Positions 34,684-44,153 of a stretch of 64,000 bases of DNA are shown here, piece after piece. Position 1 is the first letter of the stretch. Every line of letters begins with the position of its first letter. Both the position numbers and the translations under genes were made by a program. The notes below the pieces were generated by a model, which worked only from the letters and a program-made list of their open reading frames with translations, did not search any database and was not told the origin of the DNA. The stretch comes from DT-110 sp030148525 (GTDB taxonomy: Bacteria; Bacteroidota; Bacteroidia; Chitinophagales; Saprospiraceae), in the NCBI GenBank assembly GCA_965227445.1, contig OZ245751.1:5518001-5582000 (forward strand), written 5' to 3'.

Positions 34684-37600
34684 ATGTTCGGCACGATCGG
34701 TAAATCCATCCAAAAACTATTTGGTACCAAATACGACCGGGACGTCAAGACGTACTCCCCCATCGTCGACCAAATCAATGAGATTTTTGAAGAACTTTCC
34801 GGCCTTTCCCACGATGAATTGCGGAACAAAACGCAGGAATTCCGCCAGCGAATCGCAGACTATCTGGAAGATATTGACGCTGAGCTTGGCAAGCTGCGGA
34901 CCGAGAGTACCGAAACTGAGGATCTCGCTCACAAAGAAGAGCTTTATAAACAAATAGATGAACTCACGGAGGAGCGGGATAAGGAACTCGAAGTCATTCT
35001 GAAAGATATTTTGCCCGAGGCCTTTGCCGTGGTTAAGGAGACGGCTCGCCGCTTCAGTCAAAACCAGGAAATGACGGTAACCGCTACCGATCACGACCGG
35101 GATGTAGCTGCCCAGTCCAATAAAGGATATGTGCGTATCGAAAATGATAAAGCCATCTGGAAAAACAGCTGGAAGGCTGCCGGTGGTGATATTACCTGGA
35201 ATATGGTCCACTACGATGTGCAGCTGATCGGCGGTATGGTGCTTCACGATGGTAAGATTGCCGAGATGGCTACCGGTGAGGGTAAAACACTGGTGGCTAC
35301 CCTGCCCGCCTACCTCAACGGGCTGTCTGGTCAGGGTGTCCACGTAATTACGGTGAATGATTACCTGGCCCGACGCGATGCCGAATGGATCGGCCCCATC
35401 CTGGAGTTTCTGTTCCTGACCATCGACTGTATCGATAAATACAAGCCTCACTCCCCCGAGCGTACCCGCGCCTATGGGTGCGACGTGATCTACGGTACCA
35501 ATAACGAGTTTGGATTCGACTATCTGCGCGATAATATGGTGCGTACGGTAGGTGAAAAAGTGCAGCGCAAGCACCACTTTGCCATGATCGATGAGGTCGA
35601 CTCCGTTCTCATCGATGATGCCCGTACACCGCTGATCATTTCCGGTCCGGTACCCAAGGGTAGTGAAGAACAGGAATACAAAGAACTCCGCCCATTCGTC
35701 GAAAAGCTTATCGCTGTGCAACGCAAGCTCGCCACCGGTTTTTTGGCTTCCGCCAAAAAACTATTCAAAGAAGGCGAAGTTGGCCACGAAGAAGGACAAG
35801 CCGGCATGGCATTGCTACGTTCATACCGCGCACTGCCGAAATCGAGGCCACTGATCAAGTTCCTTAGCGAAGAAGGCATCCGGGTTGCCCTGCAGAAAAC
35901 CGAGAACTTTTACATGCAGGAGCAATCAAAGAATATGCACCTGGTGGACGAGGAGCTATACTTCACCATTGACGAAAAAAACCGTCAGGTGGAACTGACC
36001 GAAAAAGGGGTGGAATACCTGTCCAAATTTGTCGAAGATGAAGGATTCTTCATCATGCCCGATATCACGACCCGCCTGGTAGAGATTGACCAGGAAGAAG
36101 GTTTGACGGAGGATGAAAAAGAAGATAAAAAAACCAAGTTATCGCAAGACTACGCCATCAAGGCCCGGCGCCTGCACTCCATGAGTCAGTTACTGAAGGC
36201 CTATACCCTCTTCGAACGCGATGAGGAGTACGTAGTTATGGATAATCAGGTGAAGATCGTGGACGAGCAAACCGGCCGCATCATGGAAGGTCGTCGCTAC
36301 TCCGATGGTTTGCACCAGGCCCTGGAAGCCAAGGAAAATGTTAAGGTAGGAGACATCACCCAGACCTACGCAACGGTCACGCTGCAGAACTATTTCCGGA
36401 TGTACCACAAACTATCGGGTATGACCGGTACAGCCGAAACCGAGGCTGGTGAGTTCTGGGAGATCTACAAACTGGATGTGGTGGTGATCCCCACCAACCG
36501 ACCCATTGTGCGGGATGATCGGGAAGACATGGTTTTCAAAACTGCCCGCGAGAAATACAATGCCGTGATCGACGAAATTGTCGAAATGAGTGAAGCTGGC
36601 CGTCCGGTATTGGTGGGTACGACATCCGTGGATGTATCCGAGAAGCTAAGCCGAATGTTGAAGCTTCGTCACATTAAACACAACGTACTAAACGCCAAGC
36701 AACACCAGCGTGAGGCCGAAATCGTAGCCGAAGCCGGTAAAGCAGGTAATGTGACCATCGCTACTAACATGGCCGGTCGTGGTACCGATATCAAGATCTC
36801 GGATGAAGTGAAGAAAGCCGGTGGCTTGGCCATTATTGGTACCGAGCGCCACGATTCCCGCAGGGTTGACCGGCAGCTACGTGGTCGTGCTGGTCGTCAG
36901 GGAGACCCCGGTAGCTCCCAATTCTACGTTTCCCTGGAAGATAACCTCATGCGCCTGTTCCAATCCGAGCGGATATCGAAACTCATGGACCGCATGGGCC
37001 ACAAAGAAGGAGAGGTCATTCAGCACTCCATGGTATCGCGCTCCATCGAACGCGCCCAGAAAAAAGTAGAAGAGAACAACTTTGGCATTCGGAAGCGATT
37101 GCTGGAGTACGACGACGTAATGAATATTCAGCGGGAGGCTATCTATAAAAAGCGGGATAACGCCTTGTACGGGGACCGCCTGTCCGTCGACCTGAATAAT
37201 ATGTTTAAGTCGATGCTCGAAAACCTCGTAGCCACACACCGGGAAATGGGCGATTTTGAAAGCCTGCGTCGCGACAGCATTGGCCTGCTTGGATTAGATC
37301 CCGCCGGTGCCTTTGATGCTGCCGAATTCCAGGACGGAAAACTGGAAGAGATCATTGAGTCGTTGAATAAGGATTTTGAGGAATACTACCAACGCAAAGC
37401 CGAACACATCCGCGAAGTGCTGTTCCCGAGAATCAAAGACGTCTACGAACGTCAGGGTAATCAGTACAAACGCATCCTGATACCGTTCACCGATGGCCGG
37501 ACCAATCCTTATATGATCACCGCCGAGTTGAAAGACGCAGCTGAATCGGGCGGAAAGACCATCATTCGCGACATCGAAAAAACAGTGACACTTACACTGA

Positions 37601-38028
37601 TCGATGACAAATGGAAAGAGCACCTGCGGAATATGGATGAGTTGAAAGACTCTTCTCAATCTGCATCTTTTGAGCAGAAGGATCCATTAGTCGTTTACAA
37701 AATGGAAGCCTATAAGCTGTTCGAGGACTTTATTTATCGGATCAATGAGGAAATATCTTCTTACCTATCGAAAGGTACCATCGTCTTCTCCGACGGAACA
37801 ACTCTGGAGCAGGCCCGCGATCAAATGACCGACATGAGTCGCACCCAAACCAATCGTACGCCCGAAGCAGAGGAGCAAGCTCGTCGACAGGCAGCAGCCC
37901 AGGCGGGTGGAGGCCAGCGCCGTAAACCCGAGACCTTCGTCCGCGAAGAGAAAAAAGTAGGGCGAAACGACCCTTGTCCTTGTGGAAGCGGTAAAAAATA
38001 CAAGCATTGTCACGGTAAAGGAAAATAA
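34684..38028 (+). CDS. secA: Protein translocase ATPase SecA
   Basis: 1114 aa, the motor that pushes unfolded preproteins through SecYEG. Walker A is MATGEGKTLVATLPAYL and Walker B/DEAD-like is MIDEVDSVLIDDARTPLIISG. Later motifs are MTGTAETEAGEFWEIY, VLVGTTSVDVSEKLS, ATNMAGRGTDIKI and RQLRGRAGRQGDPGSSQFYVSLEDNLMRLF. The C-terminus carries the zinc/SecB-binding motif CPCGSGKKYKHCHG. The protein is about 200 residues longer than E. coli SecA, normal for Bacteroidota, with insertions in nucleotide domain 1 (about 330-480). It is transcribed alone with its own promoter and terminator. Confidence 0.97.
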   Translation: MFGTIGKSIQKLFGTKYDRDVKTYSPIVDQINEIFEELSGLSHDELRNKTQEFRQRIADYLEDIDAELGKLRTESTETEDLAHKEELYKQIDELTEERDKELEVILKDILPEAFAVVKETARRFSQNQEMTVTATDHDRDVAAQSNKGYVRIENDKAIWKNSWKAAGGDITWNMVHYDVQLIGGMVLHDGKIAEMATGEGKTLVATLPAYLNGLSGQGVHVITVNDYLARRDAEWIGPILEFLFLTIDCIDKYKPHSPERTRAYGCDVIYGTNNEFGFDYLRDNMVRTVGEKVQRKHHFAMIDEVDSVLIDDARTPLIISGPVPKGSEEQEYKELRPFVEKLIAVQRKLATGFLASAKKLFKEGEVGHEEGQAGMALLRSYRALPKSRPLIKFLSEEGIRVALQKTENFYMQEQSKNMHLVDEELYFTIDEKNRQVELTEKGVEYLSKFVEDEGFFIMPDITTRLVEIDQEEGLTEDEKEDKKTKLSQDYAIKARRLHSMSQLLKAYTLFERDEEYVVMDNQVKIVDEQTGRIMEGRRYSDGLHQALEAKENVKVGDITQTYATVTLQNYFRMYHKLSGMTGTAETEAGEFWEIYKLDVVVIPTNRPIVRDDREDMVFKTAREKYNAVIDEIVEMSEAGRPVLVGTTSVDVSEKLSRMLKLRHIKHNVLNAKQHQREAEIVAEAGKAGNVTIATNMAGRGTDIKISDEVKKAGGLAIIGTERHDSRRVDRQLRGRAGRQGDPGSSQFYVSLEDNLMRLFQSERISKLMDRMGHKEGEVIQHSMVSRSIERAQKKVEENNFGIRKRLLEYDDVMNIQREAIYKKRDNALYGDRLSVDLNNMFKSMLENLVATHREMGDFESLRRDSIGLLGLDPAGAFDAAEFQDGKLEEIIESLNKDFEEYYQRKAEHIREVLFPRIKDVYERQGNQYKRILIPFTDGRTNPYMITAELKDAAESGGKTIIRDIEKTVTLTLIDDKWKEHLRNMDELKDSSQSASFEQKDPLVVYKMEAYKLFEDFIYRINEEISSYLSKGTIVFSDGTTLEQARDQMTDMSRTQTNRTPEAEEQARRQAAAQAGGGQRRKPETFVREEKKVGRNDPCPCGSGKKYKHCHGKGK

Positions 38029-38064
38029 TCCATACCGTCGAGATGCGTTTTTAAAAATATATAA

Positions 38065-38099
38065 GGTGTGGCCAGTCAATCGGTCGCACCCTTTTTTTT
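38065..38099 (+). terminator. Terminator of secA
   Basis: A nine-pair stem (GGTGTGGCC with GGTCGCACC, two G-T wobbles) is followed by CTTTTTTTT. It lies 36 bp after the secA stop. Confidence 0.8.
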
Positions 38100-38300
38100 G
38101 TTTTGTCCGTATATAGACTAACAGTCTGGCATGCCTGATCAATAGCATGAACCGGATTTTTGGTTTATATTTCTGTAATATTACCCAATACCGATCATTT
38201 AACATTAGCGACTTTAACGTTCCTATTCCGCTTGTGCTAACAAATTGCCGTCAAATTTATTTTACTGCTATTGACGCTATTCACAACCTGGACACATACG

Positions 38301-38954
38301 ATGAACATCGCCCCGTACATTGATCACACCCTGCTAAAACCAGATGCTACAGCTGTTGATATCCAGCAGTTGTGTGCCGAGGCAGTAGCCTACCATTTTG
38401 CAGCCGTTTGCATTCCGCCTTACTACGTGCAGGAAGCCTTTCATTTTTTGCCACAAACCGAGCAGCGCCCACTCATTGCCACCGTGATCGGATTCCCCAT
38501 GGGCTACAGTACTACTCCTGCCAAAGTCGAGGAGATCAAACGAGCCATCGACGACGGCGCCGACGAGCTGGATGTCGTAATTAATATCAATGCCGTAAAA
38601 AGCAAAGCCTGGAATTACGTGCGTAACGATCTGGATAGCATGATCACCACCGTTCATATGAAAGGCAAAAAGATCAAGGTCATTTTAGAAACCGGCCTGC
38701 TGGACGGCCCTGAAATCGATCAGTTGTGTGATTTGGCACTGGAGCTTAAACCCGATTTCCTGAAAACGTCAACCGGATTTAACGGAACGGGTGCTACCCC
38801 GCAAGCGGTTCAACACCTTTTGAGCCGGGTAGGAACCGACATCTCCATAAAAGCTTCGGGCGGTATACGAACCCATGAGGACGCGCGCAAATACCTGGAC
38901 CTGGGGGTACAACGCATTGGTGCTTCCCGCAGCATTGCGCTGGTTACCGCCTGA
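38301..38954 (+). CDS. deoC: Deoxyribose-phosphate aldolase
   Basis: 217 aa, class I aldolase that splits 2-deoxyribose 5-phosphate into glyceraldehyde 3-phosphate and acetaldehyde in deoxynucleoside breakdown. The N-terminal IDHTLLKPDAT, the strand KVILETGLL, the Schiff-base lysine in PDFLKTSTGFN and the second active lysine in ISIKASGGIRT are all in place. ATG 38301 (MNIAPYIDHTLL) matches the family N-terminus; the frame opens 10 residues earlier without support. The SPOR gene starts 43 bp later. Confidence 0.95.
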   Translation: MNIAPYIDHTLLKPDATAVDIQQLCAEAVAYHFAAVCIPPYYVQEAFHFLPQTEQRPLIATVIGFPMGYSTTPAKVEEIKRAIDDGADELDVVININAVKSKAWNYVRNDLDSMITTVHMKGKKIKVILETGLLDGPEIDQLCDLALELKPDFLKTSTGFNGTGATPQAVQHLLSRVGTDISIKASGGIRTHEDARKYLDLGVQRIGASRSIALVTA

Positions 38955-38975
38955 TCATACCGAACTAATTATTCC

Positions 38976-38983
38976 TATATTTG
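38976..38983 (+). promoter_or_regulatory. -7 box upstream of SPOR gene
   Basis: TATATTTG, an exact TAnnTTTG match, ends 14 nt before the ATG at 38998, implying a very short leader. Confidence 0.45.
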
Positions 38984-38997
38984 TAGGAAAAAGAACT

Positions 38998-39402
38998 ATG
39001 CGGTTCATCCTATTCAGCATTTTGATGGTCAGCCTGTTGAGTTTCCGGGCTTCCGCCCAAAATATAGAGATTCAGGAGGATGCTTCGGTTCAGGAGATAA
39101 TGGATTTCTACAAGCGGGTCAATAAGGGCAAACCCTACATTAAAGGTTGGCGGGTACAGATCCTTTCAACCGTGGATCGCCAACAATTTGAATCTGTCCG
39201 GGCCAATTTCAAATCACAATATCCATACATAACTACTTCCTGGGTACACAACCGACCCTATTACAAATTGCGGGCCGGTGCTTTTGCCAGTAAACTGGAA
39301 GCACTCCGACTGCAATCCCTGCTCAAGATGGATTATCCAAGTGCGTACCCTGCTGTTGATAATGAGATCCGACCCGAAGAAATCATTGGTGGTCGCGAGT
39401 AA
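38998..39402 (+). CDS. Secreted SPOR-domain protein
   Basis: 134 aa. Signal peptide residues 1-20 (MRFILFSILMVSLLSFRASA). Residues 50-120 match a SPOR (sporulation-related, peptidoglycan-binding) fold: KGWRVQILSTVDRQQFESVRANFKSQYPYITTSWVHNRPYYKLRAGAFA in outline, with the usual beta-alpha-beta pattern and the RAGAF turn. SPOR domains bind glycan strands stripped of peptides at division sites. It is immediately upstream of rodA, so a cell-wall or cell-shape role fits. Confidence 0.85.
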   Translation: MRFILFSILMVSLLSFRASAQNIEIQEDASVQEIMDFYKRVNKGKPYIKGWRVQILSTVDRQQFESVRANFKSQYPYITTSWVHNRPYYKLRAGAFASKLEALRLQSLLKMDYPSAYPAVDNEIRPEEIIGGRE

Positions 39403-39432
39403 TTTTTTGACACCCCTAGCGTTGCCTTACCA

Positions 39433-40839
39433 ATGATATTTTCCCGCAAACGTGGTATTAACCGATCAATGGACTGGCTCACTTTTTCCCTTTACCTGGG
39501 ACTGGTGTTCGTGGGCTATATGATGATCTATGCAGTCAGTTTTGACGAGGTTCGCGAATCGGGTCTCATGCGCAGCCCGGCTGGGAAACAGCTTGTTTGG
39601 ATAGGAATCTCGTTTGTCGTTTTTGCTGTTTTCCAGGTAATCGACTGGAAGTTTTGGCAAACCTTTGCCTATCCCGTATACGGCTTAACCTTATTCCTCC
39701 TTATTGCGGTGTTAATTTTTGGTGTAACCATAAAAGGAGCTACCTCCTGGTTTCGGTTTGGCGGATTCACAATCCAGCCCTCCGAGTTCGCCAAATTTGG
39801 GGCCGCTCTGGCCATGGCAGCTTACCTAAGCACCTATAAGGTCGACCTGCGATCCTGGACTCAGAAGGGAACTGCGCTGGCTATTTTCCTGGTTCCCGCC
39901 ATGCTGATCCTGCTCCAGCCCGATGCGGGTTCGGCTTTAGTGTTCATGTCTTTTCTGATGGTCCTGTACCGCGAGGGCTTGAACCCCTCTTATTACTGGG
40001 GTGGAAGTTTCCTGGCTTTTTCCCTGATACTCGGTCTGGTAATTAGTCCCGTAGCCATGTTTATGGGTTTATTATTAATCGGGTTGTTCGTATTGGCTGC
40101 CCAGATGGAAAAAAACGGGTTTTGGCTACTTGGTACCGGACTGATCGGTGTTGGTACTATATACCTGTACCAAACCGGAGACTATTATCGGGAAATATTA
40201 ATTGTCCTGATAAGTGCGTATTTGGTATTGCTGATGGTGCTTTATCGCCGCAAGGCTCGTCAAGTTATGTTCCCGGTTACGGCTGCCATTCTGATCGGCG
40301 GAGGAGTAGCCTTTGCCGCCAATTACGCCTTCAATAAGGTTTTGCAACCCCACCAACAAGATCGCATCATGGTTTGGCTGCAGCCAAGTAAAGCCGACCC
40401 ACAAGGCTCCTACTACAATATCATGCAATCCAAACTGGCCATCAGTTCGGGTGGCCTTACTGGCAGGGGCTTTCTGAAGGGAAATATGACCAAACTGAAC
40501 TATGTTCCCGAGCAATCCACCGATTTTATTTTTTGCACTATTGGTGAGGAACAAGGATTTACGGGCGTTTTTGCCCTGGTCATTCTGTTTCTGATGTTCC
40601 TGTTCCGAATACTTAAACTGGCCGAACGGCAACGCAGTGATTTTGCGCGCATTTACGCCTACGGACTGTTGGGAATTCTGTTTATTCACTTCTTTATAAA
40701 CATCGGGATGACGATGGGTATTATGCCCGTAATCGGCATTCCGCTGCCATTTATCAGTAAGGGAGGATCATCCCTGCTCGGCTTTACCATTATGATAAGT
40801 GTATTGCTGCGCATGGATAAGTATCGATTCCGTCTCTGA
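39433..40839 (+). CDS. rodA: Rod-shape/cell-division glycosyltransferase RodA
   Basis: 468 aa, inner-membrane SEDS protein that polymerises lipid II into peptidoglycan for elongation. It has ten or so membrane helices. Conserved pieces are KGATSWFRFGGFTIQPSEFAKFG (extracellular loop motif), LLQPDAGSALVF with the catalytic-region Asp, and the C-terminal EQSTDFIFCTIGEEQGF and GIPLPFISKGGSSLLG. The insertion with two extra helices at about 195-290 makes it longer than E. coli RodA, as is usual in this phylum. Only 15 bp separate it from tgt. Confidence 0.93.
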   Translation: MIFSRKRGINRSMDWLTFSLYLGLVFVGYMMIYAVSFDEVRESGLMRSPAGKQLVWIGISFVVFAVFQVIDWKFWQTFAYPVYGLTLFLLIAVLIFGVTIKGATSWFRFGGFTIQPSEFAKFGAALAMAAYLSTYKVDLRSWTQKGTALAIFLVPAMLILLQPDAGSALVFMSFLMVLYREGLNPSYYWGGSFLAFSLILGLVISPVAMFMGLLLIGLFVLAAQMEKNGFWLLGTGLIGVGTIYLYQTGDYYREILIVLISAYLVLLMVLYRRKARQVMFPVTAAILIGGGVAFAANYAFNKVLQPHQQDRIMVWLQPSKADPQGSYYNIMQSKLAISSGGLTGRGFLKGNMTKLNYVPEQSTDFIFCTIGEEQGFTGVFALVILFLMFLFRILKLAERQRSDFARIYAYGLLGILFIHFFINIGMTMGIMPVIGIPLPFISKGGSSLLGFTIMISVLLRMDKYRFRL

Positions 40840-40854
40840 AAAACCAGTCGGCCT

Positions 40855-41991
40855 TTGTTTTCATTTAAAATAGCTCATCAGGATCCTCATTCTTCGGCAC
40901 GCAGTGGCGTCATACAGACGGACCACGGTCCCATTCAAACGCCCATTTTTATGCCTGTAGGTACGGCGGGAACCGTGAAAGGTGTGCATCAGCACGAATT
41001 GAAAGAAGAGATCCAAGCCCAGATCATACTGGGTAATACCTACCATCTGTATTTGCGCCCGGGTATCGAAATACTCCGCGAAGCCGGTGGACTGCACGCC
41101 TTCAATGGCTGGGATGGTCCTATTCTGACCGATAGTGGTGGTTATCAGGTTTACTCCCTCAGCAACAATCGCAAGATCAAAGAGGAGGGCGTAACGTTTC
41201 GCTCACACATCGACGGTTCGAGTCACTTCTTTTCGCCCGAACGGGCCATTGATATCCAGCGGGAAATTGGTGGCGATATCATTATGGCTTTCGATGAATG
41301 CACGCCCTATCCCTGCGAATACAGCTACGCTAAATCCTCTATGCAGCTGACACACCGCTGGCTGAAAAGGTGTTGTGATCATTTCGATTCGGGTAGTAAC
41401 CCACTATACGGATACGAACAGACGCTATTTCCAATTGTACAGGGAAGTACTTACCGGGATTTGCGCAAGCAGTCGGCTGAGACGGTAGCCAGTTTTGACC
41501 GACCCGCCAACGCCATAGGTGGTCTTTCGGTAGGAGAGCCACACGATATTATGTACGATATCACCGACTGGGTTTGCCAGGTCCTCCCCAAGGAAAAGCC
41601 ACGCTACCTGATGGGCGTCGGCACACCGGTCAACCTCTTGGAGTGTATTGCACTCGGAGTCGATATGTTTGACTGTGTGCTTCCAACGCGTAATGCCCGT
41701 CATGGAATGCTGTACACCGCAAACGGCATCCTGAATATGAAGAATGCCAAATGGAAGGACGATTTTTCCGCACTCGACCCGGATGGTCCCAGCCCGACCA
41801 GTCGTTTTTATACCAAGGCATATGTGCGACATTTGCTGCAATGCAAAGAACTACTGGGGGCACAGATCTGTAGCTTGCATAACCTGCGTTTCTTTTTGTG
41901 GCTAATGGAAGAGGCCCGGACTCACATTGCGGAAGGTGATTTTTTGGCCTGGAAGGATAAGATGGTTCCCAACTTACAACGACGGCTGTAA
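40855..41991 (+). CDS. tgt: tRNA-guanine transglycosylase
   Basis: 378 aa, exchanges guanine-34 for preQ1 in Asp/Asn/His/Tyr tRNAs during queuosine synthesis. Conserved elements: TPIFMPVGTAGTVKGV, the active-site loop LTDSGGYQVYSL with its Asp, IMAFDECTPYP, NAIGGLSVGEPHDIMYDI, and RYLMGVGTPVNLLECIALGVDMFDCVLPTRNARHG. The zinc ligands C-x-C-x2-C are less obvious: near 310-345 only Cys in LLQCKEL, GAQIC are present, with the HNLRFFLWLM helix, so zinc binding is uncertain. TTG at 40855 is forced as start: the next in-frame codon region upstream ends at the rodA TGA, 15 bp away in the same frame. Confidence 0.93.
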   Translation: MFSFKIAHQDPHSSARSGVIQTDHGPIQTPIFMPVGTAGTVKGVHQHELKEEIQAQIILGNTYHLYLRPGIEILREAGGLHAFNGWDGPILTDSGGYQVYSLSNNRKIKEEGVTFRSHIDGSSHFFSPERAIDIQREIGGDIIMAFDECTPYPCEYSYAKSSMQLTHRWLKRCCDHFDSGSNPLYGYEQTLFPIVQGSTYRDLRKQSAETVASFDRPANAIGGLSVGEPHDIMYDITDWVCQVLPKEKPRYLMGVGTPVNLLECIALGVDMFDCVLPTRNARHGMLYTANGILNMKNAKWKDDFSALDPDGPSPTSRFYTKAYVRHLLQCKELLGAQICSLHNLRFFLWLMEEARTHIAEGDFLAWKDKMVPNLQRRL

Positions 41992-42009
41992 TTCAAGCGT
42001 TAGTCTGAT

Positions 42010-43101
42010 ATGATGCTCAAGAAGCTGGACCGATATATTATCGGCAAATTTCTGTCGACCTTCTTTTTTACGGTGCTCATCTTCGTGATGATCGCGGTAG
42101 TCATTGATTTCAGTGAAAAGGTGGAGAAATTCATAAAAGAACCGGTGACATCCGCAGAAATCGCCTTTCAATACTATCCCAGTTTCATCCTGTTTATTAC
42201 CGGCCTGCTGTGGCCACTGTTTACCCTGATAGCTGTCATCTTCTTTACGTCCCGCATGGCTGCTAACTCGGAGATCATTTCGATTTTCAATGCAGGAGTA
42301 TCTTTCCGGCGATTTATGCGACCATACATGATCGCGGCCTGTATCCTGGCCGGCATCCATTTACTGGGTAGCCACTTCGTGATCCCTAATGGCAATAAAT
42401 ACATGCTCGATTTCCTGTACACCTATATTGATAAGAACGAGGACAAAGGGCGTACCCGCGACGTGCACCTGTTCGTTGCTCCCGATACGAAGGTGTACAT
42501 CCGCAACTACCGCAAACGCGACAGTTCGGCCAGGGATTTCCGCATCGAGCAATTCCAGAACAGCGAAATGGTCCGCCTGATCAAGGCCGAACGGGCCGAG
42601 TGGGTCGAAACGGACCAAACATGGCGTCTGCGTAATTTTGAGATTCGCACCTTTGACGGCCTGGACGAGACGCTGGAAGTAGGAATTGGGGAAAGTATGG
42701 ACACGACCCTAAACCTGGGTCCCGAGGACTTTGTGGACTACCGGGACCAGCAGAGTATGATGACCACCCCACAGCTCACACAATACATTACCCGCCAGAA
42801 AGAACGGGGAGCAAGTAACCTGCGAAAATATCAGCTGGAATACAATCGACGAACGGCCGAACCACTGACGGTATTCATACTAACCTTCATCGGTATGTCA
42901 ATTGCAGCCCGCAAGGTACGGGGTGGTATTGGACTTCACCTCGCAACGGGTATCGGACTGGGGGCCATCTTCATTTTCCTGGCCCGGTTCGCCATTGTTT
43001 TTGCCCAGGGTCAGAGTATTCCGGTATGGTTAGGCATCTGGTTACCCAATATACTGTTTGGAACCATTGCGATCGTCCTGGTCGCTCGCGCCCAGAAGTA
43101 A
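42010..43101 (+). CDS. LptF/LptG-family permease
   Basis: 363 aa, an inner-membrane half-permease of the lipopolysaccharide export ABC transporter Lpt. The N-terminus (LKKLDRYIIGKFLSTFFFTVLIFVMIAVVIDFSEKVEKF), four to six membrane helices in two blocks (about 12-130 and 280-363) and a periplasmic beta-jellyroll between them are standard. The C-terminal block is AEPLTVFILTFIGMSIAARKVRGGIG. LptF and LptG cannot be told apart by eye; a single gene of this type here is common in Bacteroidota. It follows tgt by 18 bp, likely one operon from rodA. Confidence 0.88.
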   Translation: MMLKKLDRYIIGKFLSTFFFTVLIFVMIAVVIDFSEKVEKFIKEPVTSAEIAFQYYPSFILFITGLLWPLFTLIAVIFFTSRMAANSEIISIFNAGVSFRRFMRPYMIAACILAGIHLLGSHFVIPNGNKYMLDFLYTYIDKNEDKGRTRDVHLFVAPDTKVYIRNYRKRDSSARDFRIEQFQNSEMVRLIKAERAEWVETDQTWRLRNFEIRTFDGLDETLEVGIGESMDTTLNLGPEDFVDYRDQQSMMTTPQLTQYITRQKERGASNLRKYQLEYNRRTAEPLTVFILTFIGMSIAARKVRGGIGLHLATGIGLGAIFIFLARFAIVFAQGQSIPVWLGIWLPNILFGTIAIVLVARAQK

Positions 43102-43131
43102 GCTTCCTGCCAATTTGTTTAATCTTTCAGC

Positions 43132-43184
43132 CCTTTGTCCTTCAACAAAGGTGACTTTACCCTTTTTGCTTCTGCAAAAAAGGG
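43132..43184 (+). terminator. Two hairpins after the Lpt permease
   Basis: CCTTTGT-6-ACAAAGG (43132-43151) is followed by CCCTTTTTGC-TTCT-GCAAAAAAGGG (43160-43184). Together they form a plausible terminator. The rest of 43102-43460 is AT-rich with no gene. Confidence 0.6.
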
Positions 43185-43405
43185 GGATTCAGGATCAAAT
43201 CATCCCGTTTTGTTTAAGGTTTTACCCCAAAAAGTCCATAATCAAGAACTATTATTTCAACACCTTTCATTTTTTTCTGAAAGTTAAAAATTTTTTGTCA
43301 TTTCGTGAATAACTTCAAAACCCTGTAAATCAGTGAATTAAAAATCCGAATTTAGGAATTCATACACAATAAATGGCGATTCGACCCAATAAGTCCGAAA
43401 TCGTC

Positions 43406-43436
43406 TTGTGTTTTGTTTAACTTTTATCTAAATTTG
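43406..43436 (+). promoter_or_regulatory. Promoter of the ECF sigma gene
   Basis: TAAATTTG (43429-43436) fits TAnnTTTG; a TTG at 43406-43408 lies 20 bp upstream as a -33 candidate. The leader would be about 20 nt. Confidence 0.5.
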
Positions 43437-43460
43437 ATTGAACATCAAAGGAAAAGTCGA

Positions 43461-44021
43461 ATGAACACTCAAGAAACAACTGCAACAACAATGAACCAAT
43501 ACGAATTTTATGACCGGTTCGATCAACTATCGACGCTTCTGAATTCATTCGCCTATAACCTGACGAAGAATGTAGAAGATGCAAAAGACCTTTTTCAGGA
43601 AACGGCCTTCCGCGCGATGACCAACCGGGATAAGTTTCGTGCCGGCACCAACTTCAAAGCGTGGTGTTTTACGATCATGAAGAACATCTTCATCAATAAT
43701 TATCGCAAGAAAGCGAAGGCAAATACAATAATGGATTCGACGGATAATTTGTACTACATCAATTCCGGTAAAACGACCATTAATAATCAAGCTGAGTCAA
43801 ACATCATGATGAAAGAGCTAATCAAGATGATTGAGGAGTTGGATAATAGCGTCAAGATTCCCTTTTTGATGCATTACCAGGGATTCAAGTATCAGGAAAT
43901 AGCAGATCAACTTGATCTGCCACTTGGTACTGTCAAAAGCCGAATTTTCTTCGCACGAAAAGAATTAAAGGAAGTTATCGGAAAACGCTACAACAGCATT
44001 TCCGCTCTCCGCGGATTATAG
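43461..44021 (+). CDS. RNA polymerase sigma-70 factor, ECF type
   Basis: 186 aa. Region 2 (about 15-85) shows LTKNVEDAKDLFQETAFRAMTNRDKFRAGTNFKAWCFTIMKNIFINNYRKKAK in outline, and region 4 (about 118-170) shows VKIPFLMHYQGFKYQEIADQLDLPLGTVKSRIFFARKEL. It directs RNA polymerase to an unknown regulon. No anti-sigma gene is adjacent, which matches the large group of constitutive or transcript-controlled ECF factors of Bacteroidota. ATG 43461 is chosen over an in-frame TTG at 43413. Confidence 0.92.
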   Translation: MNTQETTATTMNQYEFYDRFDQLSTLLNSFAYNLTKNVEDAKDLFQETAFRAMTNRDKFRAGTNFKAWCFTIMKNIFINNYRKKAKANTIMDSTDNLYYINSGKTTINNQAESNIMMKELIKMIEELDNSVKIPFLMHYQGFKYQEIADQLDLPLGTVKSRIFFARKELKEVIGKRYNSISALRGL

Positions 44022-44153
44022 TTTCGCTATTCCTTTAATTATTTCTGACTATTACGTACAACAGGCAGTAATTAACGCGCGTTGATTACTGCTTCTTTTT
44101 TGGTGTATTACAAGATACTTATCTTCGGTCGTCACCAAAAAATCACCTTTCGG

